Below, one piece after another: positions 35,944 through 44,482 of a stretch of DNA of 64,000 nucleotides. Origin of the DNA: OLB6 sp964493635 (GTDB taxonomy: Bacteria > Bacteroidota > Ignavibacteria > Kapaibacteriales > Kapaibacteriaceae); assembly GCA_964493635.1 (NCBI GenBank), contig CAZBOW010000007.1, positions 1-64,000 of the forward strand. The letters run 5' to 3'. The notes beneath the pieces are model-generated. The model ran no database searches. It was not told where the DNA came from and worked only from the letters and a program-made list of their open reading frames with translations. How positions within the stretch are numbered: the first letter of the stretch is position 1; the number at the start of each line of letters is the position of its first letter. Both the position numbers and the translations under genes were made by a program.

Positions 35944-37176
35944 TTACGAGAGAGGTGAATCCGTCGAAACAGTCGTCGATGATACGTGCTGCACAACAAC
36001 CTGGGCTGTCTGTTCGTGTCGGCGCAACGTGATCTCATCGTGCAGGTGCAGTGGGGATGACGCTGGTAGGGGGCTTCCGTTGCGCTCAACGATAGCATAG
36101 CCAAGCCGTAACGGACGGTAGGGATGCATACTCTGTAGGTGCTGCTGGCGATGGTCTACCTGTTGAGCCATGGACGACACTCGATGACGAACGCTCACGA
36201 GCATTCGACTGGTGACATCGTCCACACGCTGACCACGCAGGTGAATGCGCTCCAGAAGCCGGTCAGCAGCCGTGCCGTCGATGAAGTCCTCGGCCAAACG
36301 CCGTAGCTCCTGTACCCGGTAGAGCAAGGCTTCGCGCATCACCTGAACGGATCGGTCGATGTCGGCGACCATCATGGCCATCGTGATCGGCGTCACCAAC
36401 TCGGCAGCGGCCGTTGGCGTGGCTGCGCGGACGTCGGCAACAAAGTCGGCAATGGTCACATCTGTTTCATGGCCTACGGCCGAGACGATGGGCGTGGTGG
36501 CAGCATGGATTGCCGCCGCCACCACCTCGGTGTTGAAGCTCCAGAGGTCCTCTAACGATCCGCCGCCACGTCCGACGATCATCACATCAACGCCGGCAGT
36601 ATCCATCTCGGCAATCGCCCTGGCAACATCACCAGCGGCAGCATCTCCCTGTACCAGTGTCGGACGAAACACGACCTCGACCAAAGGGTTACGACGTTCA
36701 ATGGTGGTAAGGATATCGTGGAGTGCTGCCCCGGTGGCCGAGGTAATGATTCCAACACGTCGGGGCATCGACGGTAGTGACGTTTTCTGTGCAGCATCGA
36801 ACCAACCACGGTCAGCCAGCGTGACCTTCAGGCGCTCAAACGCAGCGTAGAGATCGCCAATACCCTCCGGGCGGAGTACCTGGACGTCCAGCTGGTAGTT
36901 GCCCCGTGGCGCATACACGGTTAGCCGGCCCCCTACCACAACGCGATCGCCCTCCTTGGGGTGGTCCTGCAGAGGCCGCGACTTCCACATCACGCAGGAG
37001 ATTGCCGCATCATCGTCCTTGAGGGTGAAGTAGCGATGTCCGGAACTTGCCACCTTGTAATTCGACACTTCACCAACAACGATTACGCTGCCGAGACCCT
37101 CCTCCAACAGGCCCTTGATCGCCTGGGTAAGTTCACCAACGGTGACGGCCTCTGAGGGAATGTCGCGTATTTTCAT
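35944..37176 (-). CDS. xseA: Exodeoxyribonuclease VII large subunit
   Basis: A 410-aa nuclease subunit with an N-terminal OB fold (GSVIVVGEVSNYKVASSGHR; YFTLKDDDAAISCVMWK) and the catalytic region (GIITSATGAALHDILTTIERR; IVGRGGGSLEDLWSFN; VSAVGHETDVTIADFVADVRA). A coiled coil follows. Its start is only 17 bp from the divergent ispF start. Length is within the family's range. Confidence 0.95.
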   Translation of the reverse strand: MKIRDIPSEAVTVGELTQAIKGLLEEGLGSVIVVGEVSNYKVASSGHRYFTLKDDDAAISCVMWKSRPLQDHPKEGDRVVVGGRLTVYAPRGNYQLDVQVLRPEGIGDLYAAFERLKVTLADRGWFDAAQKTSLPSMPRRVGIITSATGAALHDILTTIERRNPLVEVVFRPTLVQGDAAAGDVARAIAEMDTAGVDVMIVGRGGGSLEDLWSFNTEVVAAAIHAATTPIVSAVGHETDVTIADFVADVRAATPTAAAELVTPITMAMMVADIDRSVQVMREALLYRVQELRRLAEDFIDGTAADRLLERIHLRGQRVDDVTSRMLVSVRHRVSSMAQQVDHRQQHLQSMHPYRPLRLGYAIVERNGSPLPASSPLHLHDEITLRRHEQTAQVVVQHVSSTTVSTDSPLS

Positions 37177-37193
37177 GCCAGCAATTTAGCATC

Positions 37194-37706
37194 ATGTTTT
37201 CTGGATACAGAATGATTGGACTCGGATTCGACGTCCACCGACTGGCCGAAGGGGAGTCTCTCGTCTTGGGAGGGGTAGCGATCCCTTCGACCATCGGGAC
37301 CGTGGCGCATAGCGATGGCGATGTGATCCTACACGCACTGGTCGACGCACTGTTGGGAGCCCTTGGCCTTGGTGACATCGGAGAGCATTTTCCGGATACG
37401 GATCCACGGTGGAAGGGGGCTGACAGCGGCGTGTTTGTTATCCACGCCATGCAGATGCTCCGCAACGAGGGCTATGCTCCCATCAACATTGACTGCACGC
37501 TCGTGCTGCAGTCACCGAAGATTCTCGACTATAAACCGGCCATGCGGGCTCGGATTGCCGAGCTCTGTGGGTTGCCGATCCAACGGGTGAGTGTGAAGGC
37601 TACCACCAGCGAACATCTGGGCTATGCCGGTCGCAAGGAAGGCGTGCACGCCTGGGTGATATCGCAAGTGGAACCCATCGGTGCCCACCAACAGGATGCG
37701 GCGTGA
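37194..37706 (+). CDS. ispF: 2-C-methyl-D-erythritol 2,4-cyclodiphosphate synthase
   Basis: A 170-aa enzyme of the MEP isoprenoid pathway (or 164 aa from the ATG at 37212, which suits homologues better). Metal ligands are in GFDVHRL and AHSDGDVILHALVDALLGA. The ending VKATTSEHLGYAGRKEGVHAW is standard. It overlaps the sensor-kinase start by 4 bp (GTGA). Isoprenoid supply links it to uppS and the carotenoid genes. Confidence 0.96.
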   Translation: MFSGYRMIGLGFDVHRLAEGESLVLGGVAIPSTIGTVAHSDGDVILHALVDALLGALGLGDIGEHFPDTDPRWKGADSGVFVIHAMQMLRNEGYAPINIDCTLVLQSPKILDYKPAMRARIAELCGLPIQRVSVKATTSEHLGYAGRKEGVHAWVISQVEPIGAHQQDAA

Positions 37707-39964
37707 CACTGCGACGGATCTGCACCGGTGTCGTGGTGGTTGTCATCCTGCTCTGCGGGAGTTTATCGCTGCGGGCTGATGCCGTTGATCCGCGCACCTA
37801 TCATATTGTGCACCGATGGCCGGGATTGGTCGACCACACGGAACTGGGGCTGTTGATGGTCCAAGCCACCCCCGCCTGGCAAACAAGCGAGCCAGCGCTG
37901 GTGCTGATGTCGCCGTCCGGAGTGCCTCGATATCAGGCGCTGCCGGGAGCCGACGTCCGTGCCGCTGTGGTGCATCGTGGGGCCGTTTACGCGGTAGTTG
38001 CCCGTTCGGGGGCGGAGTCGGATGTTCTGGACGTGGTGGTGTTTGGACCAACCCTGACCGAGATCGGTCGCCTGAGGCTGCCGATCACGTTGCAGACGTC
38101 AACCGACGCCGTAGAGATGATCGCATCGCCGGTCTCCACCGCTCTGTTTGTTCGTGTGGGCTCGGCGCTCGTGCTGTACCGTCGCGAGGGCCTACCAGCG
38201 ATGTCGGTGATCGAAACACGGATGCAGAGTATGTGTCGTGTTCAACGTTCCATCGGAGAGCTGGCCTACGTGCACGACGTTGGAGGCACGGCATTTCTGT
38301 CCGTGATTGATTCCATGGGAGTGTCGCGATCTGCCATTCAGATACCACTGGCAGAGCGCTCCCGCCTGAAGGCTTTGCCTCGTGGAGTAGCGGTGTTTTC
38401 CGGAGTTGAACAGGAGCGGCGAACACAGGTGACACTGGTGGATGTTGCAGCACAGGACGTTCGTCTGATCACGCTGCCGGCTCCTCGACCGTGGGTGGAT
38501 GTCGTGGAGATCGATGGTCAGCTTGTGATCGCAGCCGTGCTGCAGCGTGGTGGTCGCACCGAGGTAGCCGTGTGGTCGGCAACCAATAGCGGCGAGATCC
38601 CTCCAGACGGTATCGTGCTGGATCGAGATTTGGGAATGCCCGTACGACTAACAGTATTGGAGTCGATGGTGGTTGTGCTGTCGCAGGCTGGTATCGTTAC
38701 GCTCTCGACCGACGGTCAGGTCTACTCGCGCGATGCTCTGTTTGTGGGCGACCTTCCAGCAACGACCACCATCAAACACGGGGGCGACGAACTGCTGATA
38801 CAGGCTCCCTCGCAGTCCCTAACAATGCGTTGGTCGGCACAGCCCTGGTGGTGGGTCCTGCGGTCGCTGCAGGGTATCTGGACGGCTGTCGTGCCACTGG
38901 TTCTGGGAAGTCTGATCGTGATCCTGTACGTGCGCTTACGATCGCAGCGACGGCTCTTTACCAGCATGGTCGACGTCCCTGCAGCCGGTCTGGTCTTTGT
39001 GGTGGACGGTGCTGGTCGGCTGGTGCGCACTAACGAACGGGCTGCCTCGCTGGTGCGATTGTCGAAACGGGTCCCGATGGGACGGTCGTTCCATAGCTAC
39101 GTGCGTCATGCTGGGATGGAGGGGGTGCGTGGTTTCCTGATGGAGGCCTATACCAGCCAACGACCGCTTTCCGAGCGTGTTCGCGTAAGCGACGACGACG
39201 AAGAGCGCGATTATATGTTCACGTCCATGCCGATGGTTGGCACCCTTGGACGGTTCCGCGGCCTGATTGTCACAGCAGTGGACATCACCGAGGCGTTGGA
39301 GCAGCGTCGTCTGGTGAACTGGGCACAGTTAGCACACGACATGCAAACCAATCTTTCCACCATCCGATTGAATGCCGAACAGCTGTCCCGAGAAACGGGT
39401 TCGGGCAACAACGAGCGGTTGCGGCGGATTCTCTTCCAGACGCATGTTCTCACGCAGCGAGTCCGTGATCTGGTGAGCGTTGGGCGCACCGAGGAGTTGC
39501 AGAGAGAGCCGGTTGATAGTGCCGAGCTCTGCACACAGATTCGGCAGGAGTTTGATCCCGAGATGTTCCCGCATGTGACCTTTGTGCTCAAACTCCGTGG
39601 TGCCATAATGAACGTGGACCGATTGAAATTATCCCGCGCGATCCGCAATGCCGTCGAGAATGCCATCAAGGCCCTTCGCGGAGCTCCCGGCACGGTAGAG
39701 ATCTCTACCTGGTCCGACCGCGATGCCGTCTACGTTGGCGTCTCAGATACAGGGGTTGGCATGGACACGCTCACCATGGAGCACATGATGAAGCCCTACT
39801 TTACAACTTCGCGGGACGGCACCGGTGCTGGGATCGGCACGATGATCATGCAACACGTTACCCAGCAGCACGGAGGCACCTTGCGCGTAACCTCAGAACA
39901 GGGGCAGGGTACCCAGGTGGTGTTCCGAATACCGCATGGGATGCAGGGGGCTCGCCAGCTATGA
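37703..39964 (+). CDS. Sensor histidine kinase with large periplasmic domain
   Basis: A 753-aa membrane kinase starting at GTG 37703. It has a signal sequence (VVVVVILLCGSLSLR), a periplasmic region of about 360 residues with repeating beta strands that suggest a propeller, and a membrane helix near 390-412. A PAS-like domain follows (about 425-535). HisKA has the phospho-His in AQLAHDMQTN near 545. The ATPase has NAVENAIKAL, VSDTGVGMD and GTGAGIGTMIMQ. No response regulator gene is adjacent, so the partner is unknown. Confidence 0.88.
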   Translation: MTLRRICTGVVVVVILLCGSLSLRADAVDPRTYHIVHRWPGLVDHTELGLLMVQATPAWQTSEPALVLMSPSGVPRYQALPGADVRAAVVHRGAVYAVVARSGAESDVLDVVVFGPTLTEIGRLRLPITLQTSTDAVEMIASPVSTALFVRVGSALVLYRREGLPAMSVIETRMQSMCRVQRSIGELAYVHDVGGTAFLSVIDSMGVSRSAIQIPLAERSRLKALPRGVAVFSGVEQERRTQVTLVDVAAQDVRLITLPAPRPWVDVVEIDGQLVIAAVLQRGGRTEVAVWSATNSGEIPPDGIVLDRDLGMPVRLTVLESMVVVLSQAGIVTLSTDGQVYSRDALFVGDLPATTTIKHGGDELLIQAPSQSLTMRWSAQPWWWVLRSLQGIWTAVVPLVLGSLIVILYVRLRSQRRLFTSMVDVPAAGLVFVVDGAGRLVRTNERAASLVRLSKRVPMGRSFHSYVRHAGMEGVRGFLMEAYTSQRPLSERVRVSDDDEERDYMFTSMPMVGTLGRFRGLIVTAVDITEALEQRRLVNWAQLAHDMQTNLSTIRLNAEQLSRETGSGNNERLRRILFQTHVLTQRVRDLVSVGRTEELQREPVDSAELCTQIRQEFDPEMFPHVTFVLKLRGAIMNVDRLKLSRAIRNAVENAIKALRGAPGTVEISTWSDRDAVYVGVSDTGVGMDTLTMEHMMKPYFTTSRDGTGAGIGTMIMQHVTQQHGGTLRVTSEQGQGTQVVFRIPHGMQGARQL

Positions 39965-40395
39965 GGTATGATTCTCTTTCCGGCAAGCGGATCATGGCCT
40001 TGGATGTAGGCACGGTACGGATCGGCGTGGCCGTCTGCGACGAATTGCACATCACGGTGTCGACGCGGCCGGTCATCGCCAACGATGCCTCGGTGATCCA
40101 ATCGATTCAGCAACGCATTGCCGCCGATCGCATCGACCTGCTCCTGATCGGAGTGCCGCGAAAGGTCGATGATGTGACGTCGCCCATCATCGAGACGATT
40201 GAACGATTCATCGCCGATGTGCGTCAGCACGTGTCGATTCCGGTGGTAGAAGTCGACGAAGCATTCTCCACCCAACACGCATTATCGGTGATGCGCTCGA
40301 CGGCCATGTCGCGAAAGCGCCGGCACACAAAGGGAACAAAGGACCAAGTTGCTGCGGCCGTTATTCTGCGGGAGTTTCTTGATGAACGTTCGTAA
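39961..40395 (+). CDS. ruvX: RuvX/YqgF, pre-16S rRNA nuclease
   Basis: A 144-aa RNase H-fold protein that matures the 5' end of 16S rRNA. It has MALDVGTVRIGVAVCD with the catalytic Asp, LLIGVPRK, VDEAFST (catalytic Glu) and a final DQVAAAVILREFL. Coupled to the kinase gene by ATGA, and overlaps the next gene by 14 bp. Confidence 0.93.
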   Translation: MRYDSLSGKRIMALDVGTVRIGVAVCDELHITVSTRPVIANDASVIQSIQQRIAADRIDLLLIGVPRKVDDVTSPIIETIERFIADVRQHVSIPVVEVDEAFSTQHALSVMRSTAMSRKRRHTKGTKDQVAAAVILREFLDERS

Positions 40396-41761
40396 GTCCA
40401 ATATTGCCGTGGTCATCATCGCATGGGCGCTCTGTGCGGCCGGTGCTATGACGGCCTTCGGACAACCATCCATGCAGGCCGATGCCTACGTTGTTCCGCA
40501 CTCCGGCAACGACAGTTCAACAATCGTTGTGTTTGTGCGGATCCCGAACTCCTTGCTGACGTTTGTCCGCGTGACGGATCCCAACGACGTCGGCGGCAAC
40601 TTCAAGTCGACGGTGGTGGTCGGAGCAGAGCTGCGCGACAGTATCGGCGTGATCCGACAGCGTGAGCGATGGGATCATGTGGTGTATGCTACCTCGTACG
40701 AGGAAACCACTAACACTGATCGACACACCATTGGGTGGCTGCTCTTCCGCGTTCGTCCGGGGGTGTATTCTGTTACGCTGGAAACCCTCTCGCGCAAAAC
40801 CAAGGAGATCGTGCTGGATTCACTGCGAGCGTCACCTGGTCAACAACAGGAGCAGCCCGGCGGCATCGTGAGCCGTCCGCTGTTTGTCCAGGCCATCGCC
40901 CGCGACGGCAAAGAGGTACTCCGACCCTACGTGATGAATGGCGACGTAGGATTTTCCGCACAGGACGCGCGCGCGCTGGTGCTCATTGCCAGTACCACCG
41001 ATGCCGAGTTCGATTACGTGATTCGCCAGCTCCCGTATGGGCCTCAGGAGATCCAGTGGTGGGACATTGAACCGATCGAAGGGCGAACAAAGGCGAGTAC
41101 CACACGTATGCCTCGTCTGTCGGACGACGCCACATCGCAGGAGGCGCTGCTGGAGATCCGGCATCGGGATACGACGGCCGGTGGTGCATCGACCGCCTTG
41201 CTCGAGATCCCGGTCCCCGTGTCGGTGCTGGTGCCGGGAAACTACGAGCTGGCCTTAGCGCGCCGATCGTCGTGGTCGGCCGATACCATGCGGATCCGAT
41301 TTCGGATTCTCTGGGAGCGCATGCCGCAATCCCTGCGGAGTATCGATCGTGCAATGAAACTGATGCATCATATCCTGCGCGACGACCAGCTGGACTCCTT
41401 GGACGGAAGCACCGATGTGCAGCGTCGACGCCTGCTGATGGACTGGTGGCGGCGCAACGATCCAACACCAATCAGCACGTTTAACGAACGCATGGCGGTG
41501 TACTTCCACCGCGCCGACGAGGCCGATCGGCAATACAGTACGATTCAGGAGCCAACGGGCTCCCTGAGCGAGCGGGGGCGGGTGTACATGCTCTACGGGC
41601 GCCCGACAACGATCAGCACGTTGCTACCGGTGGACGATGAGCCACGGGAAACGTGGATCTACACCAACGAGGTGAACAAAGAAATTACTTTTGGGATCGA
41701 CCGACAAGGCATCTACCGCATTCGTGACGTGTTCGACCGGTCGCTGCTTCCGGCGGACTAA
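40382..41761 (+). CDS. GWxTD-domain exported protein
   Basis: A 459-aa protein with a signal peptide (IAVVIIAWALCAAGAMTAFG) and a C-terminal GWxTD-type domain (WWRRNDPTP near 365, ending SERGRVYMLYGRPTTIST). The GW pair is not exact here. GWxTD proteins are typical of Ignavibacteria, Chlorobi and Acidobacteria and have no defined function. ATG 40382 is used because the start codons upstream are within ruvX. It ends overlapping the convergent gene by 3 bp. Confidence 0.75.
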   Translation: MNVRKSNIAVVIIAWALCAAGAMTAFGQPSMQADAYVVPHSGNDSSTIVVFVRIPNSLLTFVRVTDPNDVGGNFKSTVVVGAELRDSIGVIRQRERWDHVVYATSYEETTNTDRHTIGWLLFRVRPGVYSVTLETLSRKTKEIVLDSLRASPGQQQEQPGGIVSRPLFVQAIARDGKEVLRPYVMNGDVGFSAQDARALVLIASTTDAEFDYVIRQLPYGPQEIQWWDIEPIEGRTKASTTRMPRLSDDATSQEALLEIRHRDTTAGGASTALLEIPVPVSVLVPGNYELALARRSSWSADTMRIRFRILWERMPQSLRSIDRAMKLMHHILRDDQLDSLDGSTDVQRRRLLMDWWRRNDPTPISTFNERMAVYFHRADEADRQYSTIQEPTGSLSERGRVYMLYGRPTTISTLLPVDDEPRETWIYTNEVNKEITFGIDRQGIYRIRDVFDRSLLPAD

Positions 41762-42099
41762 CGAGGCTCCCAGCCCTCGCCCTCACACGGGGGGTCCTCG
41801 GTGATCACGTGGATGTCCATGATTTGGCACAACTGATTTGTGGCGTTGAAATGCCGACATGCGCCGCACAGACTGCCACTGTGGAGCTCTTCGACCGTAT
41901 CGTTAAAGCGCTGGTACTGTAACCAGGCCGGGTAGACGCCGATGGCCCAGAACGCAAACAACACGGTGGTCCACCACCAGCCAGAACTCGAGAAGGTCGA
42001 GTTGAGCAGCACGGCAATGGTGCCGATGGCGGCCACGCGCATCAATGCTGCCGCTACGATCGAACCAGTGGTTGCGCGAGGTTGTGGGGGTGTGCTCAT
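41758..42099 (-). CDS. Small membrane protein with Cys-rich C-terminus
   Basis: A 113-aa protein with two membrane helices (VAALMRVAAIGTIAVLL; WTTVLFAFWAIGVYPAW) and a C-terminal domain with CGACRHFNATNQLCQ plus one more Cys near the end. The four cysteines suit a metal site. The family is not known to me. ATG 42099 overlaps the stop of the upstream glycosyltransferase gene (ATGA), so it is cotranscribed with it. Confidence 0.65.
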   Translation of the reverse strand: MSTPPQPRATTGSIVAAALMRVAAIGTIAVLLNSTFSSSGWWWTTVLFAFWAIGVYPAWLQYQRFNDTVEELHSGSLCGACRHFNATNQLCQIMDIHVITEDPPCEGEGWEPR

Positions 42100-43301
42100 G
42101 ATCGACGATTTCGTTGACGATCTCGTTGACGATCTCGTTGATAGGCGCGGCCTTTCCACTGGGCACCGCTCCGTGAGTACGCCCAACGAATCGAGTTGAG
42201 TCCGATGAGAATCGACCAGGCCGCCGTCACCGGTTGCAAGAAGGCATGCCACCAGGGCATCTGAAAGCGCACGGCAATCAGCCACCGGATCGCCCCAGCG
42301 ATCATCAACTGTGGAAGTACATAGGCCACGGATTCACCCATCACCAGCATGACTGCCGGGGCAACGTAGGCCGTTGCCAGATGGGCCATAAAGAGCGTTG
42401 TTAGTGGCAGGTTGTAACCAGTACCTGGGAAAAAGTTCTTCGAGAATCCCAGCGTGACCTCACGGGCCGATGTATACATCCGGCACCACACGTACCGCGT
42501 GCCATCGACCAGTGCGATACGCTTGCCAGCCCCCTTCATGACCTTGGCCAGAAAAACGTCTTCGACCAGTGCATCATGGACAGCCGTGTGGCCACCAACA
42601 TCTTGGTAGGCATCACGACGGAACCACATGAACTGACCGTTGGCAGCGGAAAACGATGTTCGGCGGTTTTCGACAATGAGGTGATTGGGCAGGTAGCTGA
42701 AATACAGCATGTGCACCATCGGAATCACGGCGTGTTCACCGAACGTCCCCAGTTCCTCGTAGGGGATCAGCGAAAAGAAATCGAGTTGATCGCGCTGCGC
42801 AATGCTGACGGCCGCGGCAAGCGTCTCGGGCTGATGCACCGTGTCGGCGTCGGTAAAGAGCAGATACTCGCCCGTAGCCTGCTGCGACAGCTGGTGGCAG
42901 GCCCACGACTTGCCAACCCAACCGTCGGGAAGCGGACTGCCGTTGATAACGCGGAGGTTGTCGTAGCGCGTGCACAGATCGTCGAGCAGTGCACCGGTGC
43001 GATCGGTGCTCCCATCGTTTAGGACGATGACCTCGTAGGCCTCACGATCGGGGGCCTGACGATCGGGACCATACGTCTGCCGACAGAGACTCTCAACGCA
43101 GGCTTCGATGCAACGTTCCTCGTTGCGGGCCGGCACCAGGACCGACACCCGCGGCCAGTCCGCGGCCGTGCGCCACGCCCAAGCCTCCGGCAATGGAAGG
43201 CGGCGGAAGAATTTGAGGTTGGCTACCGTGACTGCCAGTAGAACAAGCAGAATGCCGGTGATGCCAAGGTGATACAGGTCGAGGACGTCAGCGATGTTCA
43301 T
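42096..43301 (-). CDS. Family 2 glycosyltransferase, carotenoid-glycosyltransferase-like
   Basis: A 401-aa membrane glycosyltransferase with an N-terminal helix, the GT-A fold (RVSVLVPARNEERCIEACVE; VLNDGSTDRT; FTDADTVHQPETL) and three or four C-terminal helices. Architecture resembles CrtQ/CruC enzymes that glycosylate carotenoids. It is divergent from a CrtC-like gene 45 bp away, which supports this. Its C-terminus ends in a QRDR tandem repeat from a 12-bp array. ATG 43301 is chosen because upstream residues do not fit a helix start. Confidence 0.78.
   Translation of the reverse strand: MNIADVLDLYHLGITGILLVLLAVTVANLKFFRRLPLPEAWAWRTAADWPRVSVLVPARNEERCIEACVESLCRQTYGPDRQAPDREAYEVIVLNDGSTDRTGALLDDLCTRYDNLRVINGSPLPDGWVGKSWACHQLSQQATGEYLLFTDADTVHQPETLAAAVSIAQRDQLDFFSLIPYEELGTFGEHAVIPMVHMLYFSYLPNHLIVENRRTSFSAANGQFMWFRRDAYQDVGGHTAVHDALVEDVFLAKVMKGAGKRIALVDGTRYVWCRMYTSAREVTLGFSKNFFPGTGYNLPLTTLFMAHLATAYVAPAVMLVMGESVAYVLPQLMIAGAIRWLIAVRFQMPWWHAFLQPVTAAWSILIGLNSIRWAYSRSGAQWKGRAYQRDRQRDRQRNRRS
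42107..42142. repeat. 12-bp tandem repeat (three copies) at the glycosyltransferase 3' end
   Basis: Three direct copies of a 12-bp unit (GATCTCGTTGAC with single changes) at 42107-42118, 42119-42130 and 42131-42142. In the glycosyltransferase frame they add QRDR three times. Confidence 0.9.
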
Positions 43302-43332
43302 AACAAGTGCCAACCTACGAAACCGCGTGTGA

Positions 43333-43340
43333 TAACTTTG
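43333..43340 (+). promoter_or_regulatory. TAnnTTTG promoter element for the CrtC-like gene
   Basis: TAACTTTG ends 6 bp before the ATG at 43347, matching the Bacteroidota -7 consensus. Within the 45-bp divergent region both genes must start. Confidence 0.5.
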
Positions 43341-43346
43341 TTCGTC

Positions 43347-44482
43347 ATGCAGTTCTACACTGGACCATCGCACGATGTTTCTCACCACCTCGAGGCCTCC
43401 GGTGCGTACGAGTGGTGGTACGTTGATGCACTCGAACCCTCCGCGGATTCCACGGGCAGGCCTGCGTGGGGTGTGGTGGTAATCCTGTTTCGCGGGATGC
43501 CAATGTCTCCGGCCTATCTGGCGCAGCAGCGCAGGTCACAGGACAGCGCACAGGGTAGTCAACCTCGGCACCACTGTGGGATGGCAGTGAGCATCTACTA
43601 CGGAACACGTCGTTTGGCCTTTGCCTTTCGCGAGATTCCCGAGGAACAGTTCTGCGTGCCCGGCACAGAGTTCGCCGTTGATACAGCGCATCCGGAAGTC
43701 CCTCAAGCCCTGCGTGTGCGGGTGGTGATGGACGAAAGCCCCTTTCCCGATTCTCCGGGAGCCTTTCAAGAGGATCCACCGANNNNNNNNNNNNNNNNNN
43801 NNNNNNNNNNNNNNNNNNNNNNNNNNNNNNNNNNNNNNNNNNNNNNNNNNNNNNNNNNNNNNNNNNNNNNNNNNNNNNNNNNGATGCTCATGCATGGGTG
43901 TTGGTGGCGCCGCGCGTGCGAGCCAGTGTTCAGCTGGAGATCGAAGAGTACGGCGTTGTGATGGCCTCGGCATCGTGGACGGGGCTGGCCTACCGCGATC
44001 ACAACCTCGGTGTTCGTCCACTGCAGGCAGACTTCCGCGACTGGTACTGGGGACGCGTCCATGCTGACGATCGCACGCTGGTGTTTTTGGCGACTCCCAA
44101 TGCGCGCACACCGTTTATTGCTGCTGGGGAAGTATCATCTGATGGACGGCAATGGCTGCCGTGGCAGGACGTCCGCTTCGAGGCGGAGAAGATCCGGATC
44201 TCGATGATGGGCCTGCGCAGTGGACGTCGTAGTCGTCTGGTCGGGACCGATCCGGCTGGCATCGAGCGTGTGCTGGTCTGCTCCCACCGGTGGGTGGTGG
44301 AGAATGGTCCATTCTATCAACGGTACCTGTCGGAGTGGTCTCTCGACGGCAGGGGGCTTGGGCGTGGAACATCCGAGTATATGAATGCGTCGCGATTGCG
44401 GCATCCCTGGACGTGGCCGTTTCTTCGATTACCGTTCTTCCGGCAGCCTGGTTCTGCCAATCCTGGCGCGGGGCTTCCATGA
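43347..44482 (+). CDS. crtC: CrtC-like carotenoid 1,2-hydratase (broken by gap)
   Basis: The N-terminal part (145 residues before the gap) has YEWWYVDAL, VILFRGMPMSPAYLAQQRR and HHCGMAVSIYYG. The C-terminal part (199 residues after it) has APRVRASVQLEIE, YRDHNLGVRPLQADFRDWYW and ASRLRHPWTWPF. This is the pattern of CrtC/AttH-type hydratases that add water to acyclic carotenoid ends. The N run at 43783-43882 interrupts the gene; little seems missing. ATG 43347 is next to a promoter element. The stop overlaps mutL (ATGA), so the two are coupled. Confidence 0.8.
43783..43882. other. Scaffold gap (100 N) in the CrtC-like gene
   Basis: A 100-N placeholder. The flanking frames are not in register across exactly 100 bases, consistent with an unknown gap size rather than a frameshift. 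Confidence 0.95.

Noticed and set aside
35944..37176. Frameshift in xseA near the gap
   Set aside because: The C-terminus ends in a normal stop at 35944 and the length of 410 residues is normal.
43783..43882. Frameshift mutation in the CrtC-like gene
   Set aside because: The two halves are out of register only if the gap is taken as exactly 100 bases; its size is unknown.
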